Shown one piece after another: positions 17,077 to 24,757 of a DNA stretch of 64,000 bases. The notes under the pieces were generated by a model. The model was not told the DNA's origin. It saw only the letters and a program-made list of their open reading frames with translations, and did no database searches. The first letter of the stretch is position 1; each line of letters starts with the position of its first letter. The translations under genes and the position numbers were made by a program. This stretch comes from Cryobacterium sp. PAMC25264. GTDB taxonomy: Bacteria; Actinomycetota; Actinomycetes; Actinomycetales; Microbacteriaceae. Location: positions 620,001 to 684,000 of the forward strand of contig NZ_CP080383.1 of the NCBI RefSeq assembly GCF_019443325.1, written 5' to 3'.

Positions 17077-18416
17077 GTGAGCGACGTCGCGCAGCGAACA
17101 CCATCCACCGAGTCGAAGTACATCGACCGGGCCGTGTCGGACCAGCAGATGGCCACACTGACCTACCCGGGGGCACGGCGCAGTTCCCGATCCTGGGTAG
17201 CACCGACGGGCCGTCCAGCATCGACATCGCGACGCTGACCAAGCAGACCGGTTACACGACGTTCGACTCCGGGTTCGTGAACACGGCGGCGACGAAGTCG
17301 GCCATCACGTACATCGACGGCGAGCACGGCATCCTCCGCTATCGCGGCTACCCGATCGAGCAGATCGCCCAGAACTCGAGCTTCCTCGAGACCGCCTGGC
17401 TGCTCATCTACGGCGAACTGCCCAGTGAGAGCGAACTCAGCGCATTCGACACGCGCATCCGCCGACACACACTGCTGCACGAAGACCTGCGCCGGTTCTA
17501 CGACGCCCTGCCGCACAACGCACACCCCATGTCGGTGCTCTCCGCCGGTGTCTCGGCCCTGTCGACCTACTACCAGGACTCGCTGGACCCCAAGGACCCC
17601 GAGCAGGTCGAACTGTCGATGATCCGCCTGCTGGCGAAGCTGCCGGTGATGGCCGCGTACGCGCACAAGAAGAGCATCGGTCACGCCTTCCTCTACCCGG
17701 ACAACTCGTTGAGCTTCGTGGACAACTTCATCAAGCTCAACTTCGGCACCCTTGCCGAGCCGTACGTGGTGAACCCCGTCGTCAGCAAGGCCCTCGAACG
17801 CCTGCTCATGCTGCACGAGGACCACGAGCAGAACGCCTCCACCTCGGCCGTGCGCCTGGTCGGGTCCACCGAGGCCAACCTGTTCGCCTCGGTCTCCGGC
17901 GGCATCAACGCCCTCTCCGGCCCGCTGCACGGCGGCGCCAACGAGGCCGTGCTCACCATGCTCAGCGACATCAAGGCCTCCGGCGAAGGTGTGCAGAAGT
18001 ACGTCGAACGTGTCAAGAACAAGGAAGCCGGCGTGCGCCTGATGGGCTTCGGCCACCGGGTCTACAAGAACTACGACCCGCGCGCCAAGCTCGTCAAGGA
18101 GAGCGCCGACGCCGTGCTCGAAGCCCTCGGCGTGAAGGACGACCTGCTCGACATCGCCAAGGAGCTCGAGTTCATCGCGCTCAATGACGACTACTTCAAG
18201 GAGCGCAAGCTCTACCCCAATGTGGACTTCTACACCGGCGTGATCTACAAGGCCATGGGCTTCCCGCCGCGGATGTTCACGGTGTTGTTCGCCATCGGCC
18301 GGCTGCCCGGCTGGATCGCGCACTGGCGCGAGATGAACCTGGATACGACCACCAAGATCGGTCGCCCCCAGCAGCTCTACACGGGCGCGGTCGCCCGCGA
18401 CTACCCGCGGGCCTAA
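17077..18416 (+). pseudogene. gltA: Citrate synthase, one base short near the N-terminus
   Basis: Condenses oxaloacetate and acetyl-CoA to citrate in the TCA cycle. The start is GTG at 17077 behind a strong AGGGAGG (17066-17072) and reads SDVAQRTPSTESKYIDRAV. The frame breaks at a run of five G (17169-17173); a sixth G restores GGTAQFPILGSTDGPS and a 446-residue protein of normal length. The catalytic residues are all in the downstream frame: His in LHGGANEA, His in GFGHRVYK and Asp in NVDFYTG. As written, only an internal start (GTG at 17277) could make a product lacking the first 67 residues. Because the enzyme is central, I suspect a missing base in the sequence rather than a real loss. 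Confidence 0.9.
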
Positions 18417-18420
18417 CTAG

Positions 18421-18485
18421 CCGCGCGACCTGTGAGAAAAGCCCCAAGAATCTCCGATTCTTGGGGCTTTTCTCACAGTTCGCGG
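18421..18485. repeat. Palindromic repeat element, copy B, between gltA and dapD
   Basis: The arms 18430-18452 and 18456-18478 are a perfect 23-bp inverted repeat with a TCC loop, extended by CCGCG and CGCGG outer pairs. The sequence reads GTGAGAAAAGCCCC then GGGGCTTTTCTCAC. It begins 4 bases after the gltA stop and ends 8 before the dapD stop. The TTTT within the right arm suits termination in either direction, so it is probably a bidirectional terminator of the convergent pair. Confidence 0.9.
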
Positions 18486-18492
18486 AGGGGGA

Positions 18493-19490
18493 TTAGGCGT
18501 GCAGGGCCGCGTTCAGGGTGATGCCGGTGCCGGCCCGGGGCAGCACCTCGACGGCGCCGGTGAGCGAGTTGCGGCGGAAGAGCAGGTTGGGCACGCCGGA
18601 GAGGTCCTTGGCCTTGGCCGTGCGCGGGGCGCCGTCGGCGGTGCGGGTGCCGTCCAGTAGCACGACCTTGGTGCCGGCGGTCACGTACAGGCCGGCCTCC
18701 ACGACCGAGTCGTCGCCGATCGAGATGCCGATGCCCGAGTTGGCGCCGAGCAGCGCCCGCTGCCCGATCGTGACCCGCTGGGTGCCGCCGCCCGACAGCG
18801 TGCCCATGATGGATGCGCCGCCGCCGACGTCGGCGCCGTCACCGACCACCACACCCTGCGAGACGCGGCCCTCGACCATCGAGACGCCCAGGGTGCCGGC
18901 GTTGAAGTTGACGAATCCCTCGTGCATGACGGTGGTGCCGGGGGACAGGTAGGCGCCCAGGCGCACCCGGGACGCGTCGGCGATGCGCACCCGCTCGGGG
19001 GAGACGTAGTTGAGCAGCGGCGGGAACTTGTCCAGGCCCGTGGCGCTGATGCCGTGCCGCTGCAGAGACGGCCGGAGCCGGTCGAAATCGGCGGGCAGCA
19101 CCGGGCCCGCGTTGGTCCAGACCACATTGGGCAGGTGAGCGAAGATGCCGTCGAGGTTGATCGAGTTGGGCCGGACCAGGAGGTGCGAGAGCAGGTGCAG
19201 CCGCAGGTAGGCATCCGAGGTGCCCGCTGGAGGCGCCTGCAGGTCGATCTCGACCGTGACGGCCTCGAGGCGCACATTGCGTCGGGCGTCGGGCCCGCGG
19301 CCTCCTCGAGCTCGGTGGGCACGATCCAGCGGTCCCGGTCCCGGGGCAGCGCGCCCAGCGTGGGCGCCGGGAACCAGGTGTCGAGCACGGTGCCGTCACC
19401 GGCGATCGTGGCCAGGCCGTACCCCCAGGCGTGCGTCGCCGCCGGTGCGGAGGGATCTGAGCGGGGTTCGGGGGGAAGGGCGGTGACCAT
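18493..19490 (-). pseudogene. dapD: Tetrahydrodipicolinate N-succinyltransferase DapD, one base short
   Basis: Transfers succinyl from succinyl-CoA to tetrahydrodipicolinate, the entry to the succinylase branch of diaminopimelate synthesis. The actinobacterial form has an N-terminal domain followed by a left-handed beta-helix (hexapeptide repeats such as [15 protein letters not shown], about residues 210-260). The start is ATG at 19490 (MVTALPPEPR). The frame is lost at the GGG at 19291-19293 (plus strand); one more base restores [15 protein letters not shown] and a 332-residue protein. The catalytic C-terminal part is intact in the second frame. The gene is expected to be essential for lysine, so a sequence error is more likely than true loss. 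It is divergent from dapE with only 17 bases between the starts. Confidence 0.9.
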
Positions 19491-19507
19491 GGCTCTAGAT
19501 TAGTAGG
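19491..19507. promoter_or_regulatory. Overlapping divergent leaderless promoters of dapD and dapE
   Basis: On the plus strand TAGATT (19496-19501) ends six bases before the dapE GTG. On the minus strand TAATCT (19502-19497) ends six bases before the dapD ATG. Both are standard TAnnnT -10 hexamers at the leaderless distance, and they share six base pairs, so RNA polymerase could open only one at a time. The -35 regions would lie inside the opposite gene. Confidence 0.65.
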
Positions 19508-20623
19508 GTGCCCCACGACCTCACCCATTCAGCCGAGACCGCCCTCACCCTCGACCTCACCTCGTCGTCGATCGAGCTGACCCGCGCCATCTGCGATGTG
19601 GAGTCGGTGTCGGGCAACGAGACACCGCTGGCCGACGCCATTGCCGCCTCCCTGGCCGGCTCCGCGCACCTCGAGGTGATCCGCGACGGTGACACCATCG
19701 TGGCCCGCACCAACCTGGGCCGGGCCCAGCGCGTGGTGATCGCCGGGCACATCGACACCGTGCCGCTGAACGACAACCTGCCCACCCGCTACGAGACCAT
19801 CGACGACGTCGACTACCTCTGGGGTCGCGGCACCGTGGACATGAAGGCCGGCGTCGCCGTGCAGCTCAAGCTCGCCGCCGAGCTGACCGACCCCAGCGTC
19901 GACGTGACCTGGATGTGGTACGACCACGAGGAGGTCAACGCCGATCTCAACGGGCTGGGCCGGCTCGCGGCCAACCGCCCCGACCTGTTCGAGGGCGACT
20001 TCGCCATACTTGGCGAACCGAGCAACAGCCAGGTCGAAGGCGGCTGCAACGGCAACGTGCGCATCGAGGTGCGCACCTTCGGCAAGCGGGCGCACTCCGC
20101 CCGGGCCTGGGTGGGCGAGAACGCGATCCACAAGGCCGCGCCGATCCTCGACATCCTCGCGGCCTACACCCCGCGCGAGGTGGAGGTCGAGGGCCTGGTG
20201 TACCGGGAGGGCCTGAACGCCGTGGGCATCACCGGCGGCATCGCCGGCAACGTCATCCCGGACGAGTGCATGGTGCACGTGAACTACAGGTTCGCGCCCA
20301 GCCGCACGGCCGCGGAGGCCGTGGCCCACCTCGAGGAGCTCTTCGCCGGCTTCGACATCACCGTGGTCGACCTGGCCGAGGGCGCACGACCCGGCCTGGA
20401 CGCGCCGCTGGCGATCAAGTTCCTCGACGCCGTCGGCGCCGAACCCCGGCCCAAATACGGCTGGACCGATGTGGCCCGCTTCTCGGCGCTGGGCATCCCG
20501 GCCGTCAACTACGGGCCCGGTGACCCGCTCAAGGCGCACGCCGACGACGAACGGGTGGCGCTGTCCCAGATCACCGACTGTGAAGACGCCCTGCGCTCCT
20601 GGCTGACCGCGCCGATCGGCTGA
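19508..20623 (+). CDS. dapE: Succinyl-diaminopimelate desuccinylase DapE
   Basis: 371-residue M20-family zinc hydrolase that removes succinate from N-succinyl-LL-diaminopimelate, the step after DapC. The metal site motifs are visible: GHIDTVP (about residues 81-87), GRGTVDMKAG with the bridging Asp (about residues 110-119) and YDHEEV with the catalytic Glu (about residues 138-143). A His in the C-terminal AHADDE completes the site. The start is GTG at 19508, leaderless by the -10 position. It is followed 2 bases later by a glycosyltransferase gene. Confidence 0.93.
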   Translation: MPHDLTHSAETALTLDLTSSSIELTRAICDVESVSGNETPLADAIAASLAGSAHLEVIRDGDTIVARTNLGRAQRVVIAGHIDTVPLNDNLPTRYETIDDVDYLWGRGTVDMKAGVAVQLKLAAELTDPSVDVTWMWYDHEEVNADLNGLGRLAANRPDLFEGDFAILGEPSNSQVEGGCNGNVRIEVRTFGKRAHSARAWVGENAIHKAAPILDILAAYTPREVEVEGLVYREGLNAVGITGGIAGNVIPDECMVHVNYRFAPSRTAAEAVAHLEELFAGFDITVVDLAEGARPGLDAPLAIKFLDAVGAEPRPKYGWTDVARFSALGIPAVNYGPGDPLKAHADDERVALSQITDCEDALRSWLTAPIG

Positions 20624-20625
20624 CC

Positions 20626-21866
20626 GTGACGCCCACCAGCGCCTCTCCGGCCCGGGTGCGCGCCCACACCGACCGGGCGCTGCCGGCGCGCTGGCGAGCC
20701 CGTTACCGGCTCGTGCCGTGGTGGCAGAAGGTCATCGTGATCTGGCTGCTCTCCCGGCCGGTGACCACCACGCTCGTGCTGGCGCTGGCGAGTGTGCAGG
20801 GACAGAACCCCTGGACGCCGGCGAAGCCCGGCTACACGGCGTTCGCCACCATGTGGGATGCGCTCTGGTACAACATCGTCGCCGTCGGTGGCTACCCGTC
20901 GGTGCTGCCGGTCACGGTGGACGGCCACGTGGGCGAGAACGCCTGGGCCTTCATGCCCGGCTACCCGGCGGTGGTGCGGTGCTCATGCTCGTCACCGGCG
21001 CGCCCTGGGCGTCCATGGCGGTTGTCGTGTCCGTTGCCTGCAGCCTGGGAACCGCGCTGCTGTTCTACCGCCTGATGCGCCGGGTGCAGCCGGAGTCGAC
21101 GGCCCTGTTCACCGTGGTGCTGTTCTGTGTCGCCCCGCTGTCGCCCCTGCTGCAGTTCGGTTACGCCGAATCGATGCAGTTGCTGCTGCTCACCCTGGCC
21201 CTGCTCCTGGTGCTGCAACGCCGCTACCTGGTTCTCGTGCCCGTGATCGCGCTGATGGCACTGACCCGGCCGAGCGGCCTGGCGTTCGCCCTGTTCCTGG
21301 CCCTGCACGTGGGATACCGCTGGTACAGTCGGGCCAGGGACCCGTTCCCGGTGCGCGAAGCGGTGACGGCGTCATCCGTGGCCGTGTTCAGCTCTCTGAT
21401 GGGCCTGGCCTGGCCGGCCATCGCCTGGGCCGTCACGGGCTCGCCGACCGCCTACACCGACACCGAACTGGCCTGGCGCTCCGCGTACATCGGCTACCAG
21501 GAGCTGGTGCCCTTCGCGGCCTGGTTCCAGAGCGGCGTGTGGTGGCTCGGCCAACCGCTGGGCATCGTCGTGGTGGTCGCCGTGATCCTCGGCTTCACGC
21601 TGCTGATGTTCACCCCCGCGGTGCGGAGCCTTGGCGTCGACCTGCGTCTGTGGGTGGTGTCCTACGCGCTCTACCTACTGGCCGTGTTCTTCCCGCAGTC
21701 GAGTGTCTTCAGGCTGCTGATGCCGATGTTCCCGCTGCTTGGCGCGCTCGCCCGGCCGCGCAGCATCGTGTACCGCGTTGTGGTCACACTGCTGCTCATT
21801 TGCGGCCAGTGGGGCTGGCTTCTGCTCTGCTGGGGCGTCGACGGGGCCGATTGGACACCGCCCTAA
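20626..21866 (+). pseudogene. PIG-V-like integral membrane mannosyltransferase, one base short
   Basis: A multi-pass membrane glycosyltransferase (GT-C fold) that would use a polyprenyl-phosphate sugar at the outer face of the membrane. The motif WDALWYNIVAVGGYP (about residues 79-93) matches the PIG-V/GPI mannosyltransferase-2 family signature, and about nine further membrane helices follow. The frame breaks at GG 20978-20979; CGGG instead of CGG restores AVVRVLMLVTGAPWA and a 413-residue protein. GTG at 20626 is 2 bases after dapE. The acceptor is unknown. As with efeB, gltA and dapD, a missing G is the simplest explanation. Confidence 0.8.
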
Positions 21867-21927
21867 TTACTGTCTGACGGCCGAATGGTCGATAATAGGA
21901 CTACGACTACGAATGGAAGGGGAGTTC

Positions 21928-22104
21928 ATGGCGGCCATGAAGCCACGGACCGGAGACGGGCCAATGGAGGCTGTAAAGGAGGGGCGCCTGATCATCGTGC
22001 GTGTACCGCTCGAAGGTGGAGGTCGACTCGTCGTCTCTGTGAACGACGCTGAAGCCAAGGAGCTTCACGATGCGCTCGCCGGTGTAGTCACCCCGGCCGT
22101 ATAA
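21928..22104 (+). CDS. DUF3117 small conserved actinobacterial protein
   Basis: 58 residues beginning MAAMKPRTGDGPMEAVKEG, the nearly invariant start of the DUF3117 family (M. tuberculosis Rv1211). Function is unknown; the family is almost universal in actinobacteria and not confined to one operon type. The ATG at 21928 follows GGAAGGGGAG. GATAAT (21891-21896) is a possible -10. A strong terminator follows directly, so it is its own transcription unit. Confidence 0.9.
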   Translation: MAAMKPRTGDGPMEAVKEGRLIIVRVPLEGGGRLVVSVNDAEAKELHDALAGVVTPAV

Positions 22105-22117
22105 CAAGTTTCAACTG

Positions 22118-22151
22118 ATCGGCTGTGCGGTTTTCCGCACAGCCGATTTTT
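22118..22151 (+). terminator. Rho-independent terminator after the DUF3117 gene
   Basis: ATCGGCTGTGCGG (22118-22130) pairs perfectly with CCGCACAGCCGAT (22135-22147) around a TTTT loop, and five T follow (22147-22151). The A-rich left side is too weak for termination on the other strand, but the stem also faces the end of the convergent methyltransferase gene. Confidence 0.92.
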
Positions 22152-22185
22152 CGTACCGTCAGTGGTTCCTGCCGCCAGAGGTCGG

Positions 22186-22818
22186 TTAGGCGCGTAGCTT
22201 GGTGATCTGCAGCAGCCCGTCGCCCACGGGGGAGAGTGCGCTGATGACGGCCTTCGACCCGGCGATCTCGTTGAGCAGGGTGCGGAAGCCCGTCGCGACC
22301 TCGTCTCGCTGAACGGGGTCGGCCACGCGGCCACGCCACAGGGCGTGCGCCACGAGCACGGTGCCGCCCGGGCGGGCCAGGCGCAGGCCGTGCTCGACGT
22401 ATTCGATGACCGATTGCGGATCGGCGTCCACGAACACGATGTCGTAGGAGTTCTCGTTCATGCGGGGCAGCACCTCGGCGGCGCGGCCCGTGATCAGGCG
22501 CACCCGGTTTCCGGGGATCCCGGCCTCGTGGAAGTTCGCCTTCGCGTGCTGCAGGTGGTCGACCTCGATGTCGATCGAGGTGAGGGTGGCCCCTGGGGCG
22601 CCCGTGAGTAGCCAGATGCCGGACACACCGGCTCCGGTGCCCACCTCGAGGATGCTGCGGGCGCCGGTCGCGGCGGCGATGACAGCCGACTGCGCCCCCA
22701 CCGAGGGGGCGATAGCGTCGATGCCGAGTTCGAGGGACTGCTGCCGGGCACGGGCCAGGGCGTCGCTCTCCACCACCGAGTCGTCGGCGAATTTCCAATT
22801 CAGATCTTTGTCAGACAT
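22186..22818 (-). CDS. O-methyltransferase, SAM-dependent (Rv1220c type)
   Basis: 210 residues, class I SAM-dependent O-methyltransferase family 3 (catechol-OMT-like). Motif I LEVGTGAGVSGIWLL lies at about residues 57-71, with the SAM-ribose acidic residue in TSIDIE (about 80-85) and the metal-site FVDADP (about 124-129). The substrate is unknown. ATG at 22818 with TGGAG upstream. It is divergent from tatB, as Rv1220c precedes sigE/tatB in M. tuberculosis; the sigE-rseA-htrA genes present there are not found here. Confidence 0.88.
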   Translation of the reverse strand: MSDKDLNWKFADDSVVESDALARARQQSLELGIDAIAPSVGAQSAVIAAATGARSILEVGTGAGVSGIWLLTGAPGATLTSIDIEVDHLQHAKANFHEAGIPGNRVRLITGRAAEVLPRMNENSYDIVFVDADPQSVIEYVEHGLRLARPGGTVLVAHALWRGRVADPVQRDEVATGFRTLLNEIAGSKAVISALSPVGDGLLQITKLRA

Positions 22819-22906
22819 TCCGCAACTCCAGTAGATGTATGGATCAAGACTACGGCCGCCTCACCCTCGGTGTGGGGATGCCTCGCCGGGGGGATATTCT
22901 GAGGTC

Positions 22907-23290
22907 ATGTTTGGTCTGACGTTCGAGAAACTCCTGCTTATCGGGATCATCGCCGTCTTCCTGCTCGGTCCGGAGAAGCTGCCGCACTATGCCGCCCAGC
23001 TCGGCCGACTGGTGCGCCAGCTTCGCGACATGGCCAACGGCGCCAAAGACCGCATGAAAGACGAGATGGGCCCGGAGTTCGACGACGTCGACTGGAAGAA
23101 GCTCGACCCGCGCCAGTATGACCCACGCCGGATCATCCGGGAAGCGCTCACCGAAGACGAACCGGTCAAGCCGCAATCGGCCGTGATCTCCCGCACCGGC
23201 CCCAACCCGGACAGCGCGTACCTGCAACGCAAGCGCGCCAGGGAGGGTGCCCTGACCGGCCCGGCGCCGTTCGACTCCGAGGCCACCTAG
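22907..23290 (+). CDS. tatB: Sec-independent translocase subunit TatB
   Basis: 127 residues. The N-terminal membrane hairpin MFGLTFEKLLLIGIIAVFLL-GPEKLP carries the TatA/B-type Gly-Pro hinge, preceded by the TatB-type Glu at residue 7. A long amphipathic helix and a charged, probably disordered tail follow (the DPRQYDPRRIIREAL region). It works with TatC to receive twin-arginine precursors such as EfeB above. TATTCT (22895-22900) lies six bases before the ATG, so translation is probably leaderless. Monocistronic. Confidence 0.9.
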   Translation: MFGLTFEKLLLIGIIAVFLLGPEKLPHYAAQLGRLVRQLRDMANGAKDRMKDEMGPEFDDVDWKKLDPRQYDPRRIIREALTEDEPVKPQSAVISRTGPNPDSAYLQRKRAREGALTGPAPFDSEAT

Positions 23291-23422
23291 CCGCTCCTGC
23301 CGCCCCGAACTGGGGTGCGGCCGGATCGTTCGCGCAGCTTAAACCAGAGGCGTGCGCGGCGTACCGCGGGGGAAGAGCGTGCCCCTGCCGGAGTGCGCAA
23401 TCCTCGGGGGAGAGGTCGCACC

Positions 23423-24034
23423 ATGCGCAGCACACGCAGTCGCCTGATACTTGTCGCCATCGTCGCAGGAACGGCCCTGCTCTCGGCCGGCGCCACCGCC
23501 TACGCCTCGGAGAGTCTGCACGCCGCCGAGGTCGGTGCCGCCCAGAATTCCGCACTCGGGTCCGCCGCCACAACGACGCCCACGCCTACCCCGACCCCGG
23601 CCGTGACGCCGACTGTGACGCCGACCCCCGTTGAGCTTGCGCAGCCGGAGACGCCCGTCGCTGCCGCACCCGACGTGGCCGTGCCCGAAGAGACCGACGC
23701 AGATGCATCCGCCGACGACGGGAATGTCGTCGAGGTGCGCACGCCCAACCCCGACGCCATTCCTGTGACCCGCGCCCAGCACGAGTACTTCTACGGGCTG
23801 GTCACCCAGTGCATGGCCGAGGCCGGATTCGAGTGGCACGCCGTGTGGCTCTCCGCAGACGACACTTTCGCAGGTGTGGACATGACCCGCGCCGGAGACC
23901 TCGATCCCGACCAACAGGCCGGCTTCACCCTCGCCATGAACGGCGATACCGGCGGCGGCGACTACTACCACTGGGCGGACGCCGGCTGCTGGGGCTACGC
24001 GGTGCACGTCACCGGCAACGACGGAAACAACTAG
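23423..24034 (+). CDS. Secreted protein with Thr-Pro linker and C-terminal domain, paralogue 1
   Basis: 203 residues: one N-terminal signal/anchor helix (about 8-29), a low-complexity TPTPTP linker (about 50-75), an acidic stretch, then a compact C-terminal domain (121-203). The domain starts EYFYGLVTQCM and ends DAGCWGYAVHVTGNDG; its two conserved Cys could form a disulfide. I recognise no family. GGGGGAGAGG lies before the ATG at 23423. The next gene, 9 bases on, has the same architecture and domain, so this is a tandem duplication of an exported or membrane-anchored protein. Confidence 0.75.
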   Translation: MRSTRSRLILVAIVAGTALLSAGATAYASESLHAAEVGAAQNSALGSAATTTPTPTPTPAVTPTVTPTPVELAQPETPVAAAPDVAVPEETDADASADDGNVVEVRTPNPDAIPVTRAQHEYFYGLVTQCMAEAGFEWHAVWLSADDTFAGVDMTRAGDLDPDQQAGFTLAMNGDTGGGDYYHWADAGCWGYAVHVTGNDGNN

Positions 24035-24043
24035 GCGTCGCCC

Positions 24044-24538
24044 ATGTCCACACGAGGACGCCGTGTCCTCCTGCTGACCACGGTTGTGTCGGTCGCCGCG
24101 CTGTCGGTCGGCGTTGCGGCGTACTCGGCCGGCCGGGATGCCCCGGCCCCGAGCGCTGTGGCCGCCGGTGCCGGCCCGGCCAGCGCATCCGCGGGAACAC
24201 CGGAGACCACCTCGCCGTCCGCGACCGTACCGTCCGTGACCCCGGCGGCCACCGCCCGCCCCGACGTTCCCAAGACTCCGGCGGTGTCGGAGTACTTCTA
24301 CGGCCTGATCACGCAGTGCATGGCGACCGCGTCATTCGACTGGCAGGCCGACATCAGCTACGCGAACGGAGTCTTCTTGAGCGCCGACACCACAAGGGTG
24401 GAGGATGTGGCTCCGGCGCGCCAGGCCGATTTCACGCTGGCGCTCTACGGCGACACCACGGCAATGCCGTACACCTGGGAAGACACGGGCTGCTGGGGAT
24501 ACGCGTTGCACCTGACCGGCAACGACGGCACCTCCTAG
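24044..24538 (+). CDS. Secreted protein, paralogue 2 of the tandem pair
   Basis: 164 residues with an N-terminal membrane/signal helix (about 8-28), a short Ala/Pro/Thr-rich linker and a C-terminal domain (83-164) that aligns end to end with the preceding protein: EYFYGLITQCM, FTLALYGDT and DTGCWGYALHLTGNDG are shared. The linker is shorter and different in sequence, so selection appears to act on the C-terminal domain. It is in an operon with paralogue 1 (9-base gap). Unknown family. A repeat cluster follows the stop. Confidence 0.75.
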   Translation: MSTRGRRVLLLTTVVSVAALSVGVAAYSAGRDAPAPSAVAAGAGPASASAGTPETTSPSATVPSVTPAATARPDVPKTPAVSEYFYGLITQCMATASFDWQADISYANGVFLSADTTRVEDVAPARQADFTLALYGDTTAMPYTWEDTGCWGYALHLTGNDGTS

Positions 24539-24541
24539 CCA

Positions 24542-24727
24542 GACGTTGACGGCGGACAGTCTGTGGAAAGCAGAGGCGGTCGCGCGGTCTCGACAAGCTC
24601 GACCGGCGGGTGGGTGTGACGTATCCGTTGGTTGAGCTTGTCGAAACCTGGTGGGCCGATGTCGCGGGCGCGACGCTGGACCTGTCGCGGGGTCTCGACG
24701 GGCTCGACCGGCGAGTGGGCGTGACCC
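24542..24727. repeat. Second cluster of TCGA-centred repeats
   Basis: Copies at 24586-24613, 24630-24648 (exactly GGTTGAGCTTGTCGAAACC) and 24691-24710 occur in alternating orientation. The cluster opens with GACGTTGACGGCGGACA (24542), and a very similar leader opens the cluster at 54347, so the mobile or duplicated unit may be longer than the palindrome itself. It fills the gap between the secreted-paralogue operon and the convergent dehydrogenase gene. Confidence 0.75.
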
Positions 24728-24757
24728 TGCACCCGTCAGGGGGTACAAGCTGGACGG

